A stretch of DNA of 64,000 bases from Perlucidibaca wandonensis (GTDB lineage Bacteria > Pseudomonadota > Gammaproteobacteria > Pseudomonadales > Moraxellaceae): the NCBI RefSeq assembly GCF_042677145.1, contig NZ_JBHTIT010000001.1, forward strand, positions 1,488,001 through 1,552,000. The letters are read 5' to 3'. This document shows positions 1 to 8,202 of this stretch, piece after piece. Under the pieces are notes generated by a model. The model did no database searches. It was not told the origin of the DNA and saw nothing but the letters and a program-made list of their open reading frames with translations. The translations under genes were made by a program, and so were the position numbers. Numbering within the stretch: position 1 is the stretch's first letter; each line of letters opens with the position of its first letter.

Positions 1-693
1 GGGGATTTGCAGGTAGGTGGCGAACTTAATATTGCCGGTGACGTAGGCAAAAATAGCCAATGCGCCAGCGACCATGACGGTAGGCATAATCGCCAAGCCA
101 TCAAGGCCGTCGGTAAGATTGACCGCATTACTAGCACCTACGATGACGAAGTAGCTGAGCACGATGTAGGCGATACCAAGCGGGATAATGATGTCTTTGA
201 AAAACGGCACGATGAGACTGGTTTCAATTGGCGTTTTCGCAGTCATGTAAAGAAACACTGCCGCACCAAGACCAGCCACCGACTGCCAGAAATACTTCCA
301 ACGACTCGGCAAACCGCGAGGGTCTTTCTCGACAACTTTGCGATAGTCATCGACCCAACCGACCATGCCAAACACTGCCATCACCGCCAGCACCACCCAG
401 ATATACATATTATCTAAGCGCGCCCAAGCCAAGGTGCTGACCAAAATCGTGGTCAAAATGAGTACGCCGCCCATAGTTGGCGTGCCGACTTTAGCCAAAT
501 GCGTTTGCGGGCCATCTGTGCGAATGGCTTGGCCAAATTTCATCGCTTTCAGGCGCTCAATCATCCACGGCCCCCACCAAAGCGATAGCGCAAAGGCAGT
601 GACAATGCTGAGCATGAAGCGAAAGGTGAGGTAGTTAAATACCGCAAAGCCTTTCACATGCTGGCTGGCCCAATCGGCTAAGACTAGGAGCAT
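1..693 (-). CDS. mraY: MraY, phospho-N-acetylmuramoyl-pentapeptide transferase (partial, C-terminus beyond window)
   Basis: Integral membrane enzyme that moves phospho-MurNAc-pentapeptide from UDP onto undecaprenyl phosphate to make lipid I. The minus-strand reading frame starts MLLVLADW and runs open to base 1, so about 231 residues are present of a family length near 360. It shows the hydrophobic first helix, the stretch with FGQAIRTDGPQTH and the GTPTMGG motif, and then the catalytic-loop sequences GWVDDYRK and NAVNLTDGLDGLA. The ATG overlaps the murF stop as TAATG, so translation is probably coupled. Part of the dcw operon with murE and murF. Confidence 0.97.
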   Translation of the reverse strand, partial: MLLVLADWASQHVKGFAVFNYLTFRFMLSIVTAFALSLWWGPWMIERLKAMKFGQAIRTDGPQTHLAKVGTPTMGGVLILTTILVSTLAWARLDNMYIWVVLAVMAVFGMVGWVDDYRKVVEKDPRGLPSRWKYFWQSVAGLGAAVFLYMTAKTPIETSLIVPFFKDIIIPLGIAYIVLSYFVIVGASNAVNLTDGLDGLAIMPTVMVAGALAIFAYVTGNIKFATYLQIP

Positions 694-2045
694 TAGTGCA
701 CTCCCGCCGACTCAGTAACAGCGTGCACGATCTGCTCCATGCGTGCGCTGCGTGAGCCTTTAATCAAAGCACTGACTACGCCTTGTAGCTCATGCTCTAA
801 GGCTTTCACTAAGGCATTGTGATCAGGAAATAATTGCGCCTGATTGCCAAAGCCATCGGCATAAAAATGCTGGTGCTGACCTGTGGTCATTAACGCGTCT
901 ATTTTTTTCATTTTTGCGTACGCTCCGACTTCACGATGGCCCGATGCGGTGGCATCGCCCAATTCACCCATATCGCCCAATACCAATACGCGTCGGCCCG
1001 GCAGCGAGCACAGCAAATCAATCGCTGCTTTCATGCTGTCGGGATTAGCATTGTAGCTGTCATCGATGAGATAAGACTCACCGAGGCGATGCAGCACACT
1101 GCGACCCATAAACGGGCGCGTGCTTGATAAACCTTGCACAATGGCCTCTAGTGACACGCCGCAGGCATGCGCCAAACCGGCTGCTGCCAAAGCATTTGCG
1201 ACCTGATGACGACCCAATACTTGCAGCTGTACAGGCGCTGATTGCTCACCGATATGAAGCTGAAAGGCATATTGCGGCGTATCACCGTGGCTAATATTGC
1301 TCGCATAAATGTCAGCGCCAGCCTGTAGCGAGAATGTCACTACACGGCGCGAGCCCATCGCTTCAAGCCAGAAATCAGCGAACTCATCATCACGATTAAT
1401 TACCGCCACACCGTCATCGGCCAAAGCGGAGTAAATCTCGCCCTTAGCGCGCGCAATACCCTCGCGACTACCGAATCCTTCTAAATGTGCAGTGCCAACA
1501 TTGGTGATCACCACTGCCTGCGGCTTCACCATTGCGGCGGTGTAAGCGATTTCGCCAAGATGATTTGCGCCAAGTTCAAACACGCCGTATTGGTGCTCAT
1601 CACGCAAACGCAGCAGCGTTAGTGGCACACCAATATCGTTATTAAAATTACCCTTCGTAGCCAAGGTATTACCTAAGCCTTCAAAAATTCGCGCAGTCAT
1701 TTCTTTGGTAGATGTTTTGCCTGCCGAGCCCGTCATCGCCACTTTGGTGAGCTTAGGGAAGCGCTCGCACCATGCAGTCGCCAACCGACCTAGGGCGGCA
1801 TGGCAATCAGCCACAACAATTTGAGCGATGCCTGCCGATGGATCCAATGATTCAGTAATCGCGGCTAGTGCACCTTTAGCCGCGGCTTGTGCGAGCAAGT
1901 CATTAGCATTGGTACGAGCACCATTGAGCGCGATAAACACATCATCGGCCTGTAGCGTGCGGGTATCGGTCGAGAAGCTACCAACATCGGCATCCAAGCC
2001 AACCAGTTCGCCCGCAATGGCGCGAGCAATATCCGAGAGCTTCAT
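693..2045 (-). CDS. murF: MurF, UDP-MurNAc-tripeptide--D-Ala-D-Ala ligase
   Basis: Cytoplasmic ATP-dependent ligase that adds D-Ala-D-Ala to UDP-MurNAc-tripeptide, the last soluble precursor step. 450 residues, normal for MurF. The Mur-ligase P-loop GSAGKTS is at about residues 106-112, followed by the KGNFNNDIG segment (GNxxNxIG) and, in the C-terminal half, DDSYNANPDSM, typical of MurF. The start ATG overlaps the murE stop as ATGA and the stop overlaps the mraY start, giving tightly coupled murE-murF-mraY. Confidence 0.98.
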   Translation of the reverse strand: MKLSDIARAIAGELVGLDADVGSFSTDTRTLQADDVFIALNGARTNANDLLAQAAAKGALAAITESLDPSAGIAQIVVADCHAALGRLATAWCERFPKLTKVAMTGSAGKTSTKEMTARIFEGLGNTLATKGNFNNDIGVPLTLLRLRDEHQYGVFELGANHLGEIAYTAAMVKPQAVVITNVGTAHLEGFGSREGIARAKGEIYSALADDGVAVINRDDEFADFWLEAMGSRRVVTFSLQAGADIYASNISHGDTPQYAFQLHIGEQSAPVQLQVLGRHQVANALAAAGLAHACGVSLEAIVQGLSSTRPFMGRSVLHRLGESYLIDDSYNANPDSMKAAIDLLCSLPGRRVLVLGDMGELGDATASGHREVGAYAKMKKIDALMTTGQHQHFYADGFGNQAQLFPDHNALVKALEHELQGVVSALIKGSRSARMEQIVHAVTESAGVH

Positions 2046-3517
2046 GCTCTACTCCTCAACAGCAAGGCCATACGCACCTGCTCTACATCACTAAATGGAG
2101 TACGCACGCCGTGCACTTCTTGGTAAGTTTCATGACCTTTGCCGGCCACCAAAACCAGATCATCTTCGCCCGCTTCTGCTATCACTTGCGCGATGGCATC
2201 GCCACGATCAAGCACGCAACGCACGCTGCGATCTGCCGCTAAGCCTGAGCGCACATGATCAACAATCGCTTGTGGATCTTCTTCGCGTGGGTTGTCTGTG
2301 GTGATGACTACGTGATCGGCTAACTCGCCAGCAATACGACCCATTTCTGGACGCTTACCGGTGTCACGACCACCGCCACAACCAAACACCACCCAAAGCT
2401 TGGCCTTGGTATGTTCACGCGCCGCCTTTAGTGCCTGCGCCAAAGCATCTGGTGTGTGTGCGTAATCAACCACCGCTAATGGTGTGCCAGATTCGCGCAA
2501 ACATTGCATGCGGCCAGGCACCGGTGACACCTCAGCTAAAGCAGCCACGATGGCATCGATGTCATGACCAATGCTAAGCAGGCCACCAACTACAGCAAGT
2601 AAATTGCTGGCATTAAAATGACCAATCAATGGGCTTTTTAACGTCACTGTTTTGCCGGCAATGCGCAGCGAAATGTGCAGGCCATCGAGTGTGGCCTCTA
2701 CTGACTCCGCTACCAGCTCAACATCGCTAGCTGGATTTAAGCTATAGCGCAGGCATTGCACGTTGTCAGCGAGCTGCGCCATCATTTCTGCGCCGTAAAT
2801 ATCATCGGCGTTTATGACCGCCGCGCGCAGATCAGGCCAGCGAAATAACGAGGCCTTGCTCGCCGCATATGAGTCCATGTCGCCGTGATAATCAAGATGA
2901 TCGCGCGTCAAATTGGTAAACAAAGCGGTATGAATGCGTGTGCCAGTTAAGCGGCCTTGGCTCAGCCCATGCGAGCTCGCCTCAAGGGCAACAGCCTGCG
3001 CACCTTGATCTCGGAAATCGGCTAACAGGCGCTGTAACTGCAGAGGATCTGGCGTGGTGAAAATTGCCGGAGCTAGTTTGCCCGGAAAGCCATTGCCTAA
3101 GGTGCCCATGACTGCCGCACGCAGGCCTAATTTATTGCATGCGCCAGCGAGTAAATTGGCGATGCTGGTTTTACCATTGGTGCCAGTAGTGGCAAGCACA
3201 GTCATAGCTTGCGAGGGCTGTCCATACCAGCGCGCCGCCAAAAGCCCGAGCATGTCGCCTAGGCCTGGCACGGCTAATACCGGCACATGATTGATGACAG
3301 TGTTCAGAGTGAAATGATTATCGGCCTCAGTCAAAACTACCGCTGCACCAGCTTCGATGGCAGCAGGAATATGCTCATGCGCGTTGTAATGCGTACCGGC
3401 GACAGCAATGAAACAGGTGCCCGCGGTTACTTGACGCGAGTCGGCAACCAACGACTCAATGGCAATCGATTGCCATTGATCAGGGCAGCTAGGTAGTAAA
3501 TCGCCGAGTGTCATCAT
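2042..3517 (-). CDS. murE: MurE, UDP-MurNAc-L-Ala-D-Glu--meso-diaminopimelate ligase
   Basis: Mur ligase adding the third residue of the stem peptide. P-loop GTNGKTS at about residues 112-118; the TTDNPREEDP segment near residue 400 carries the DNPR motif, which in the family marks meso-diaminopimelate specificity. An open frame extends 26 codons further upstream, but that stretch lies within ftsI; two adjacent ATG codons (3517 and 3514) follow the ftsI stop by one base and have AGGAGG just upstream. I chose 3517, giving 491 residues, normal for the family. Confidence 0.97.
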   Translation of the reverse strand: MMTLGDLLPSCPDQWQSIAIESLVADSRQVTAGTCFIAVAGTHYNAHEHIPAAIEAGAAVVLTEADNHFTLNTVINHVPVLAVPGLGDMLGLLAARWYGQPSQAMTVLATTGTNGKTSIANLLAGACNKLGLRAAVMGTLGNGFPGKLAPAIFTTPDPLQLQRLLADFRDQGAQAVALEASSHGLSQGRLTGTRIHTALFTNLTRDHLDYHGDMDSYAASKASLFRWPDLRAAVINADDIYGAEMMAQLADNVQCLRYSLNPASDVELVAESVEATLDGLHISLRIAGKTVTLKSPLIGHFNASNLLAVVGGLLSIGHDIDAIVAALAEVSPVPGRMQCLRESGTPLAVVDYAHTPDALAQALKAAREHTKAKLWVVFGCGGGRDTGKRPEMGRIAGELADHVVITTDNPREEDPQAIVDHVRSGLAADRSVRCVLDRGDAIAQVIAEAGEDDLVLVAGKGHETYQEVHGVRTPFSDVEQVRMALLLRSRA

Positions 3518-3518
3518 C

Positions 3519-5303
3519 TCAGCCTCCTGCCGCAGGGCGATAAGGTAAGCGCGCCTGACCAGCCAAGCGCTCGCTGCTGCGATCTGGCTCGACATTCATT
3601 AGGCGTAAGGCGTCGGCCATGCTGCGCGAAAATACTGGTGCTGCTGCCAAGCCGCCGTAATAGCCACCCTTGCGAGGCGTATCGATGATCACCGCGGTAA
3701 CAATTTTAGGATTGCTAGCTGGAGCCATACCGACAAACAAGGACATGTATTGGTCACTAGAATAGCCGCCGCCCTTTGCTTTATGAGCTGTGCCAGTTTT
3801 GCCTGCCACGCGATAGCCCGGCACTGCTGCACGAAGCGCAGTGCCTTCCTGCGTAACCACAGTTTCCATCATGGGGATCAAGCTTTTAGCGATGACTTCT
3901 GGAATCACTCGATGGCCTTCAACCGGGCCATTCACTTTAATAAAACTCACGGGCCGCTGAATGCCGCCACTAGCGATCGTTGCGTATGCCTGAGCCAATT
4001 GCAGTGCAGTCACCGTCACACCATAGCCATAAGACATGGTGGCGACTTCAACAGGATTCCAACGATTTGATGGCTGCAAAATACCAGCGCTCTCGCCGGG
4101 AAAGCCACTGCCAGTGGTGCTGCCAAAGCCTAAGTGCTGATGCAGCAGCGGCAGCGTATCGCGCGGCAAGGCCATGGCAATTTGTGCAGTCGCAACGTTG
4201 CTGGACTTGGTCAGCACAGTTTGCATATCGATAACGCCGTAATTGCTGTGATCACGCACGACTTTATTGAGCACGCGATACGTACCTGGCGAGGTATCGA
4301 AATGACTGCTAGTGGTGAATTTTCCGCTCTCCAATGCCGCCACCAAAGTAAATGGTTTTAGCGTCGAGCCCGGCTCAAACATGTCGGTGACCGCGCGATT
4401 ACGCACAGCGTCGATATCAAGCGTGCCGCGATTATTCGGGTTGAACGATGGCACACTGGCCATTGCTAGGACTTCGCCGGTCTCGACATCTAGCGAGACC
4501 AACACGCCAGCCACGGCATTGTGCTCAGCCACGCCTCGGGCCAATTCGCGATACGCCGAATACTGCACACGCGAATCAAAACTCAAGATGACATCTTGGC
4601 CAGGGCGCGCAGGCTTGAGCAGCGCCACATCCTGTACGCGATGACCTTTCAAATCTTTCATCACGCGCTTGCTGCCTTCAATGCCAGCGAGCTTTTTATC
4701 GAAAGATAACTCTAAGCCTTCACGGCCATGATCATCTGTACCAGTAAAACCGAGCATATGCGCGGTGGCTTCGGCTTCAGGGTAAAAGCGCTTGTACTCG
4801 GTCATCGAATACACGCCAGCAAAATCTTTGGCCAACACTTCTTCTGCATCATTTGGTGTCATGTGACGCACTAAATAGATGAAGCCTTTCTCACGATGGC
4901 GCTTAATTTTGGCCTGCAAATCTGCAGGCGATAACTTCAATGCTTTCGCCAGCGCCACCACATCAAGTTTAGCGGCAATGGCTTGGCGAGGATTCAGCCA
5001 TAGGGTCGTGACCGGCGTGCTCACCGCCAGCGGCGTATTATTTCGGTCACGAATGACGCCGCGCATGGCCATAATCGGCTCAGTACGCATCATGCGAGCA
5101 TCACCTTGAGCGCGCAGAAATTCACTATCGACGACTGTTAAATAGCCGGCACGCAGAGTAATGCCGCCAAATAAAACCGCGAGAATAAACAGCACAAAGC
5201 GATGGCGCCCAACATACTTAAGCCCGCCATGATCACTCGCGGCGGGCTTTGTCTTAGCGCGTGAGTTAGCACGCTGATTTGGTGAGTTAGTGCGCTGATT
5301 CAT
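3519..5303 (-). CDS. ftsI: FtsI (PBP3), septal peptidoglycan D,D-transpeptidase
   Basis: Division-specific class B penicillin-binding protein, anchored in the inner membrane. A short basic cytoplasmic tail precedes one transmembrane segment at about residues 36-53; then the dimerisation (pedestal) domain and the transpeptidase domain with STLK at 313-316 (serine nucleophile), SSN at 367-369 and KTGT at 502-505. 594 residues, usual length. It follows ftsL with a 4-base overlap (ATGA) and precedes murE. Confidence 0.98.
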   Translation of the reverse strand: MNQRTNSPNQRANSRAKTKPAASDHGGLKYVGRHRFVLFILAVLFGGITLRAGYLTVVDSEFLRAQGDARMMRTEPIMAMRGVIRDRNNTPLAVSTPVTTLWLNPRQAIAAKLDVVALAKALKLSPADLQAKIKRHREKGFIYLVRHMTPNDAEEVLAKDFAGVYSMTEYKRFYPEAEATAHMLGFTGTDDHGREGLELSFDKKLAGIEGSKRVMKDLKGHRVQDVALLKPARPGQDVILSFDSRVQYSAYRELARGVAEHNAVAGVLVSLDVETGEVLAMASVPSFNPNNRGTLDIDAVRNRAVTDMFEPGSTLKPFTLVAALESGKFTTSSHFDTSPGTYRVLNKVVRDHSNYGVIDMQTVLTKSSNVATAQIAMALPRDTLPLLHQHLGFGSTTGSGFPGESAGILQPSNRWNPVEVATMSYGYGVTVTALQLAQAYATIASGGIQRPVSFIKVNGPVEGHRVIPEVIAKSLIPMMETVVTQEGTALRAAVPGYRVAGKTGTAHKAKGGGYSSDQYMSLFVGMAPASNPKIVTAVIIDTPRKGGYYGGLAAAPVFSRSMADALRLMNVEPDRSSERLAGQARLPYRPAAGG

Positions 5304-5611
5304 GGCCGCACCATCATGACGTCATGCGGCGCCGGCGAGCGCATACCGAGCTCATCAACCGCGACTTTGCCAATGCGCCCGTAAGCACCCCATGCTTGCT
5401 GCTCTAGCAGAAGTTGACCCCATTCCACTTCCAGCTGATCACGCTCAGTTTGCAATGACTGCAAGTCTGCTAAATACAGACGCGACTTATGCACGCTGAA
5501 GGCCACCGCAATCGATGTCGACACCAGCACCACGATGACGCAGGCATTTTGCCAAAGAATAGGCTGCATCAAGCTTAGGCGCAGGCCGCTTAAACGCGCT
5601 GCCCAGCTCAT
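5300..5611 (-). CDS. ftsL: FtsL, divisome bitopic membrane protein
   Basis: Small bitopic protein of the FtsQLB complex. 103 residues: short N-terminal tail, one hydrophobic segment at about 20-38 (ACVIVVLVSTSIAVAFSV), then a heptad-like coiled-coil periplasmic part with repeated LQ/ER positions. Sequence is poorly conserved in this family; position between rsmH and ftsI, length and topology identify it. Overlaps rsmH by 4 bases and ftsI by 4 bases. Confidence 0.93.
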   Translation of the reverse strand: MSWAARLSGLRLSLMQPILWQNACVIVVLVSTSIAVAFSVHKSRLYLADLQSLQTERDQLEVEWGQLLLEQQAWGAYGRIGKVAVDELGMRSPAPHDVMMVRP

Positions 5612-6552
5612 TTTCGCACGCTCGCTAAACGCTCTGCCACGCGTAAATGCGCACTACGAGCGCGAGGATTTGCGTTGACTTCCTCGGCACTGGGCTCCAC
5701 GGCTTTGCCAATTTTTTTCAGCTGCGGATTCATTTGCGCAATGGTCACCGGCAGGCCCGGCGGAAAGTCATCGCCCTTAGCCTCACGCACAATGAACTGC
5801 TTCACTAAGCGGTCTTCCAGCGAATGGAAGCTAATCACAGCCAAACGACCGCCAGCATTCAATGCATGCAGACTTTGCGCTAGCAAATCTTCTAAATCAC
5901 CGAGCTCACGATTCACCGCAATGCGAATAGCCTGGAAGCATCGCGTCGCCGGATGCTTATGGCGCTCCCACGATGGATGCGCTTTAGCAATGACATCAGC
6001 CAACACTTTAGTTCGCGTAATCGGCGTCACCGCCTGCTCAGCCAATACCGCGCGAGCAATACGGCGGGCATGACGCTCTTCGCCATAAGTTTTAAAGACA
6101 TCGGTGAGTTCAGCTTCGGAAATCTGCACCAACCATTGCGCCGCACTTAAACCGCGCGTGGTATCCATGCGCATATCGAGCGGGCCATCATTCATAAAGC
6201 TAAAGCCGCGCTCGGCATCATCTATCTGTGGCGATGACACACCTAAGTCCGCCAGCAAGCCATCAACCTGACCCAACAAACCACGCGCTTCCAATGCCGG
6301 CAGCAAGCTAGCAAAAGAGTCATGGATGATTTCAAAGCGCGAGTCTTCACGCATTAATGCTTCACCGCTGGCGATCGCTTGCGGGTCTTTATCGAAACCA
6401 ATGACGCGCGCGTTAGGGCCAAGCTGCGCTAGTAGATGGCGTGTATGTCCGCCTCGGCCAAATGTCGCATCCACATAGACGCCATCAGGCTTGCCCAAGA
6501 CGGCAGCGACGGTCTCATTGAGTAGGACAGTGAGGTGAACTAAGGCATTCAT
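5608..6552 (-). CDS. rsmH: RsmH (MraW), 16S rRNA m4C1402 methyltransferase
   Basis: SAM-dependent N4-methyltransferase of 16S rRNA C1402. 314 residues. The glycine-rich SAM-binding segment VDATFGRGGHT lies near residue 27; GLLADLGVSSPQID, DMRMD and the C-terminal ISFHSLEDRLVKQF segment are typical of the family. Second gene of the dcw operon; begins 2 bases after the mraZ stop. Confidence 0.98.
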   Translation of the reverse strand: MNALVHLTVLLNETVAAVLGKPDGVYVDATFGRGGHTRHLLAQLGPNARVIGFDKDPQAIASGEALMREDSRFEIIHDSFASLLPALEARGLLGQVDGLLADLGVSSPQIDDAERGFSFMNDGPLDMRMDTTRGLSAAQWLVQISEAELTDVFKTYGEERHARRIARAVLAEQAVTPITRTKVLADVIAKAHPSWERHKHPATRCFQAIRIAVNRELGDLEDLLAQSLHALNAGGRLAVISFHSLEDRLVKQFIVREAKGDDFPPGLPVTIAQMNPQLKKIGKAVEPSAEEVNANPRARSAHLRVAERLASVRK

Positions 6553-6554
6553 GG

Positions 6555-7010
6555 TTATAGCGCCAGAGTATCAATGGCTTGCGCAAGCTCGGCAGCCGAG
6601 AAGTCGGCATTGAGCAGCTCAGCTTGTAGAGCATCCCAGGTAGGCTTATGCCAGATTTCACATTTCTTGCCCTGACCGGCAAACACCACAGCTTTTTCAA
6701 ATAGTGCAAATTTGCGTAGCTCGGGGCTAACCAAAAATCGCCCCGCGCTATCGAGATTAATTTCTGTTGCATAGCCCATTAGGCGACGCTTGAGCATGGC
6801 TAACGGCGCACTAGAACTCGGCAGTGCATCAAGCCGCGCTTCAATGACTTCCCATTCAGGCAATGGGTACAGCACTAAGCATCTTTCACGAATATCGACG
6901 GTCAGGACAAATTTTCCCTGACACTCAGCCATAACGCGCTCGTGGTAACGCGTCGGCAAGCCGATGCGCCCTTTGGCGTCCATGTTGAGTTCGTCGTAGC
7001 CGCGAAACAT
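6555..7010 (-). CDS. mraZ: MraZ, transcriptional regulator of the dcw operon
   Basis: DNA-binding protein with two MraZ/AbrB-like domains; in E. coli it represses its own operon. 151 residues. FRGYDELNMDAKGRIGLPTRY opens domain one and the matching EINLDSAGRFLVSPELR (about residues 89-105) opens domain two. First gene of the cluster. A recognisable MraZ operator lies between its promoter and its start codon, supporting autoregulation. Confidence 0.97.
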   Translation of the reverse strand: MFRGYDELNMDAKGRIGLPTRYHERVMAECQGKFVLTVDIRERCLVLYPLPEWEVIEARLDALPSSSAPLAMLKRRLMGYATEINLDSAGRFLVSPELRKFALFEKAVVFAGQGKKCEIWHKPTWDALQAELLNADFSAAELAQAIDTLAL

Positions 7011-7049
7011 TCGATTAGCCTTCCCGAGTGGGCGATAAAAACAATAAAA

Positions 7050-7074
7050 ACCACAAAGTCACACTTTTCCCCAC
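7050..7074 (-). promoter_or_regulatory. MraZ operator (three 5-base repeats with 5-base spacers)
   Basis: Read on the minus strand, GTGGG (7074-7070), GTGTG (7064-7060) and GTGGT (7054-7050) are spaced exactly 10 bases apart. This fits the MraZ binding site described in E. coli, GTGG-type direct repeats with 5-base spacers. The site falls just after the predicted transcription start, where binding would block the promoter. The middle repeat is the least conserved. Confidence 0.8.
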
Positions 7075-7083
7075 TCTGTTGGC

Positions 7084-7112
7084 AATATAGGGATGCGACC
7101 GCTGAGCGTCAA
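7084..7112 (-). promoter_or_regulatory. sigma70 promoter of the dcw operon (PmraZ)
   Basis: Minus strand -35 TTGACG (7112-7107), exactly 17 bases, -10 TATATT (7089-7084). Both hexamers match the consensus in five or four of six positions. The predicted start near 7077 puts the MraZ operator at about +3 to +27, the layout expected for this operon. Confidence 0.85.
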
Positions 7113-7154
7113 GGACAGTCTCAGTCGGTTATATGTATAGTTTAGGTATTGAAT

Positions 7155-7222
7155 AACAATGACTTAGCTTTAATGCGCAGAATCAACATTGTCATTGAAT
7201 AGAAGATAAACAATGACTTAGC
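7155..7222. repeat. 14-base direct repeat with an inverted copy of the core between
   Basis: AACAATGACTTAGC occurs at 7155-7168 and 7209-7222. The core CAATGAC also occurs on the opposite strand at 7191-7197, and ATTGAATA precedes both direct copies at slightly different distance. The repeats lie 80-145 bases upstream of the dcw transcription start, a position suited to a regulator, but no regulator is known to me for this motif. Confidence 0.75.
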
Positions 7223-7246
7223 GATGTTTCCTCATGCCAATACGAG

Positions 7247-7299
7247 AGCTTCGCTAACGTTAGAATTTATAGTTATATATAAATTAGTTATGCGAAGCT
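7247..7299. repeat. AT-rich imperfect inverted repeat
   Basis: AGCTTCGC (7247-7254) is matched by GCGAAGCT (7292-7299). Inside, TAAC/GTTA and AATTTATA/TATAAATT continue the pairing with small bulges, so most of the 53 bases can fold into one hairpin. There is no clean U-tract on either side. It could end transcription from the gene at 7325-7711 or be a small mobile repeat; the sequence alone does not decide. Confidence 0.6.
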
Positions 7300-7316
7300 T
7301 AGACAAGGGTGTAACA

Positions 7317-7338
7317 GATCTACGCTAGGTCGTAGATC
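7317..7338. terminator. Short hairpin at the 3' end of the 7325-7711 gene
   Basis: GATCTACG (7317-7324) pairs perfectly with CGTAGATC (7331-7338) around a six-base loop, overlapping the stop codon of the minus-strand gene. On the minus strand it is followed by GTTACACCC, not a U-run, so as an intrinsic terminator it is weak; an RNA 3'-end stabiliser is equally possible. Confidence 0.35.
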
Positions 7339-7711
7339 GAGCGCCTCGAGCCACGCGCCAGTGAATCAGCAACGTCAGCCCTGCTACCAGCAGAAACATA
7401 AAGCATTGCAGCAGCGTCTGAAAGCCACTACGCCGCTCGCCGTTAATGGCAATCACAAGCGACTCCTGCCGCTGCTGACTTAGCTTTGCCTCACTGGGCC
7501 TCGCCTCTTGCTTACCATCGCTTGAATACGATGGCTGACTACGCCAATAAGCATCGTTCGTCTGATGATTGGAGTAGGTATTTTCGTTTAGCGTTAACTC
7601 AGGCGTTGCTACTGTGAACACAGCATAGCCCGCAATACCTGCCGAGATGACGATACAAAATACTGCGGCGAAACAGACTGAAAGCGCATATATCTCTAGC
7701 TTACTTTTCAT
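7325..7711 (-). CDS. Hypothetical two-helix membrane protein
   Basis: 128 residues, not recognised. A hydrophobic segment at about 8-34 and a second at about 100-117 flank a polar middle of roughly 65 residues rich in Ser, Gln and Glu, with NDAYWRS near its start. The short N-terminus and the C-terminus (HWRVARGARS) are basic, so both ends are probably cytoplasmic and the middle periplasmic. GAGATAGAGC precedes the ATG and could serve as ribosome-binding site. It lies directly downstream of rnpB on the same strand. I think it is a real gene but can assign no function. Confidence 0.6.
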   Translation of the reverse strand: MKSKLEIYALSVCFAAVFCIVISAGIAGYAVFTVATPELTLNENTYSNHQTNDAYWRSQPSYSSDGKQEARPSEAKLSQQRQESLVIAINGERRSGFQTLLQCFMFLLVAGLTLLIHWRVARGARSTT

Positions 7712-7784
7712 GCTCTATCTCACTTTCAAGGCCACCGAGCATATAGAGGCTACTACACATCTCAAGCTCAGCTCACATAATAGG

Positions 7785-8137
<353 letters not shown>

Positions 8138-8143
8138 GCGCGC

Positions 8144-8172
8144 AGCATACGGCGGCAGGAGCACTAACTCAA
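8144..8172 (-). promoter_or_regulatory. sigma70 promoter of rnpB
   Basis: Minus strand -35 TTGAGT (8172-8167), 17-base spacer, -10 TATGCT (8149-8144). The predicted start seven bases downstream falls at the first base of helix P1, which supports both the promoter and the RNA 5' end. Confidence 0.75.
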
Positions 8173-8202
8173 GGCGCATATCTCAGCATTTACTGACATC
8201 AA

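Larger units (their letters stand above)
7011..7324. other. Intergenic control region upstream of the dcw operon
   Basis: 314 bases without a gene. From right to left it holds an 8-bp hairpin at 7317-7338 overlapping the neighbour's stop, an AT-rich inverted repeat at 7247-7299, a 14-base direct repeat (7155-7168 and 7209-7222) with an inverted copy of its core between, the sigma70 promoter at 7084-7112 and the MraZ operator at 7050-7074. No start codon with a ribosome-binding site and a plausible frame was found. Confidence 0.8.

Noticed and set aside
3518..3595. MurE start 26 codons upstream (517-residue protein)
   Set aside because: It would overlap ftsI by 77 bases, has no ribosome-binding site, and adds residues not typical of MurE; AGGAGG before 3517 decides.
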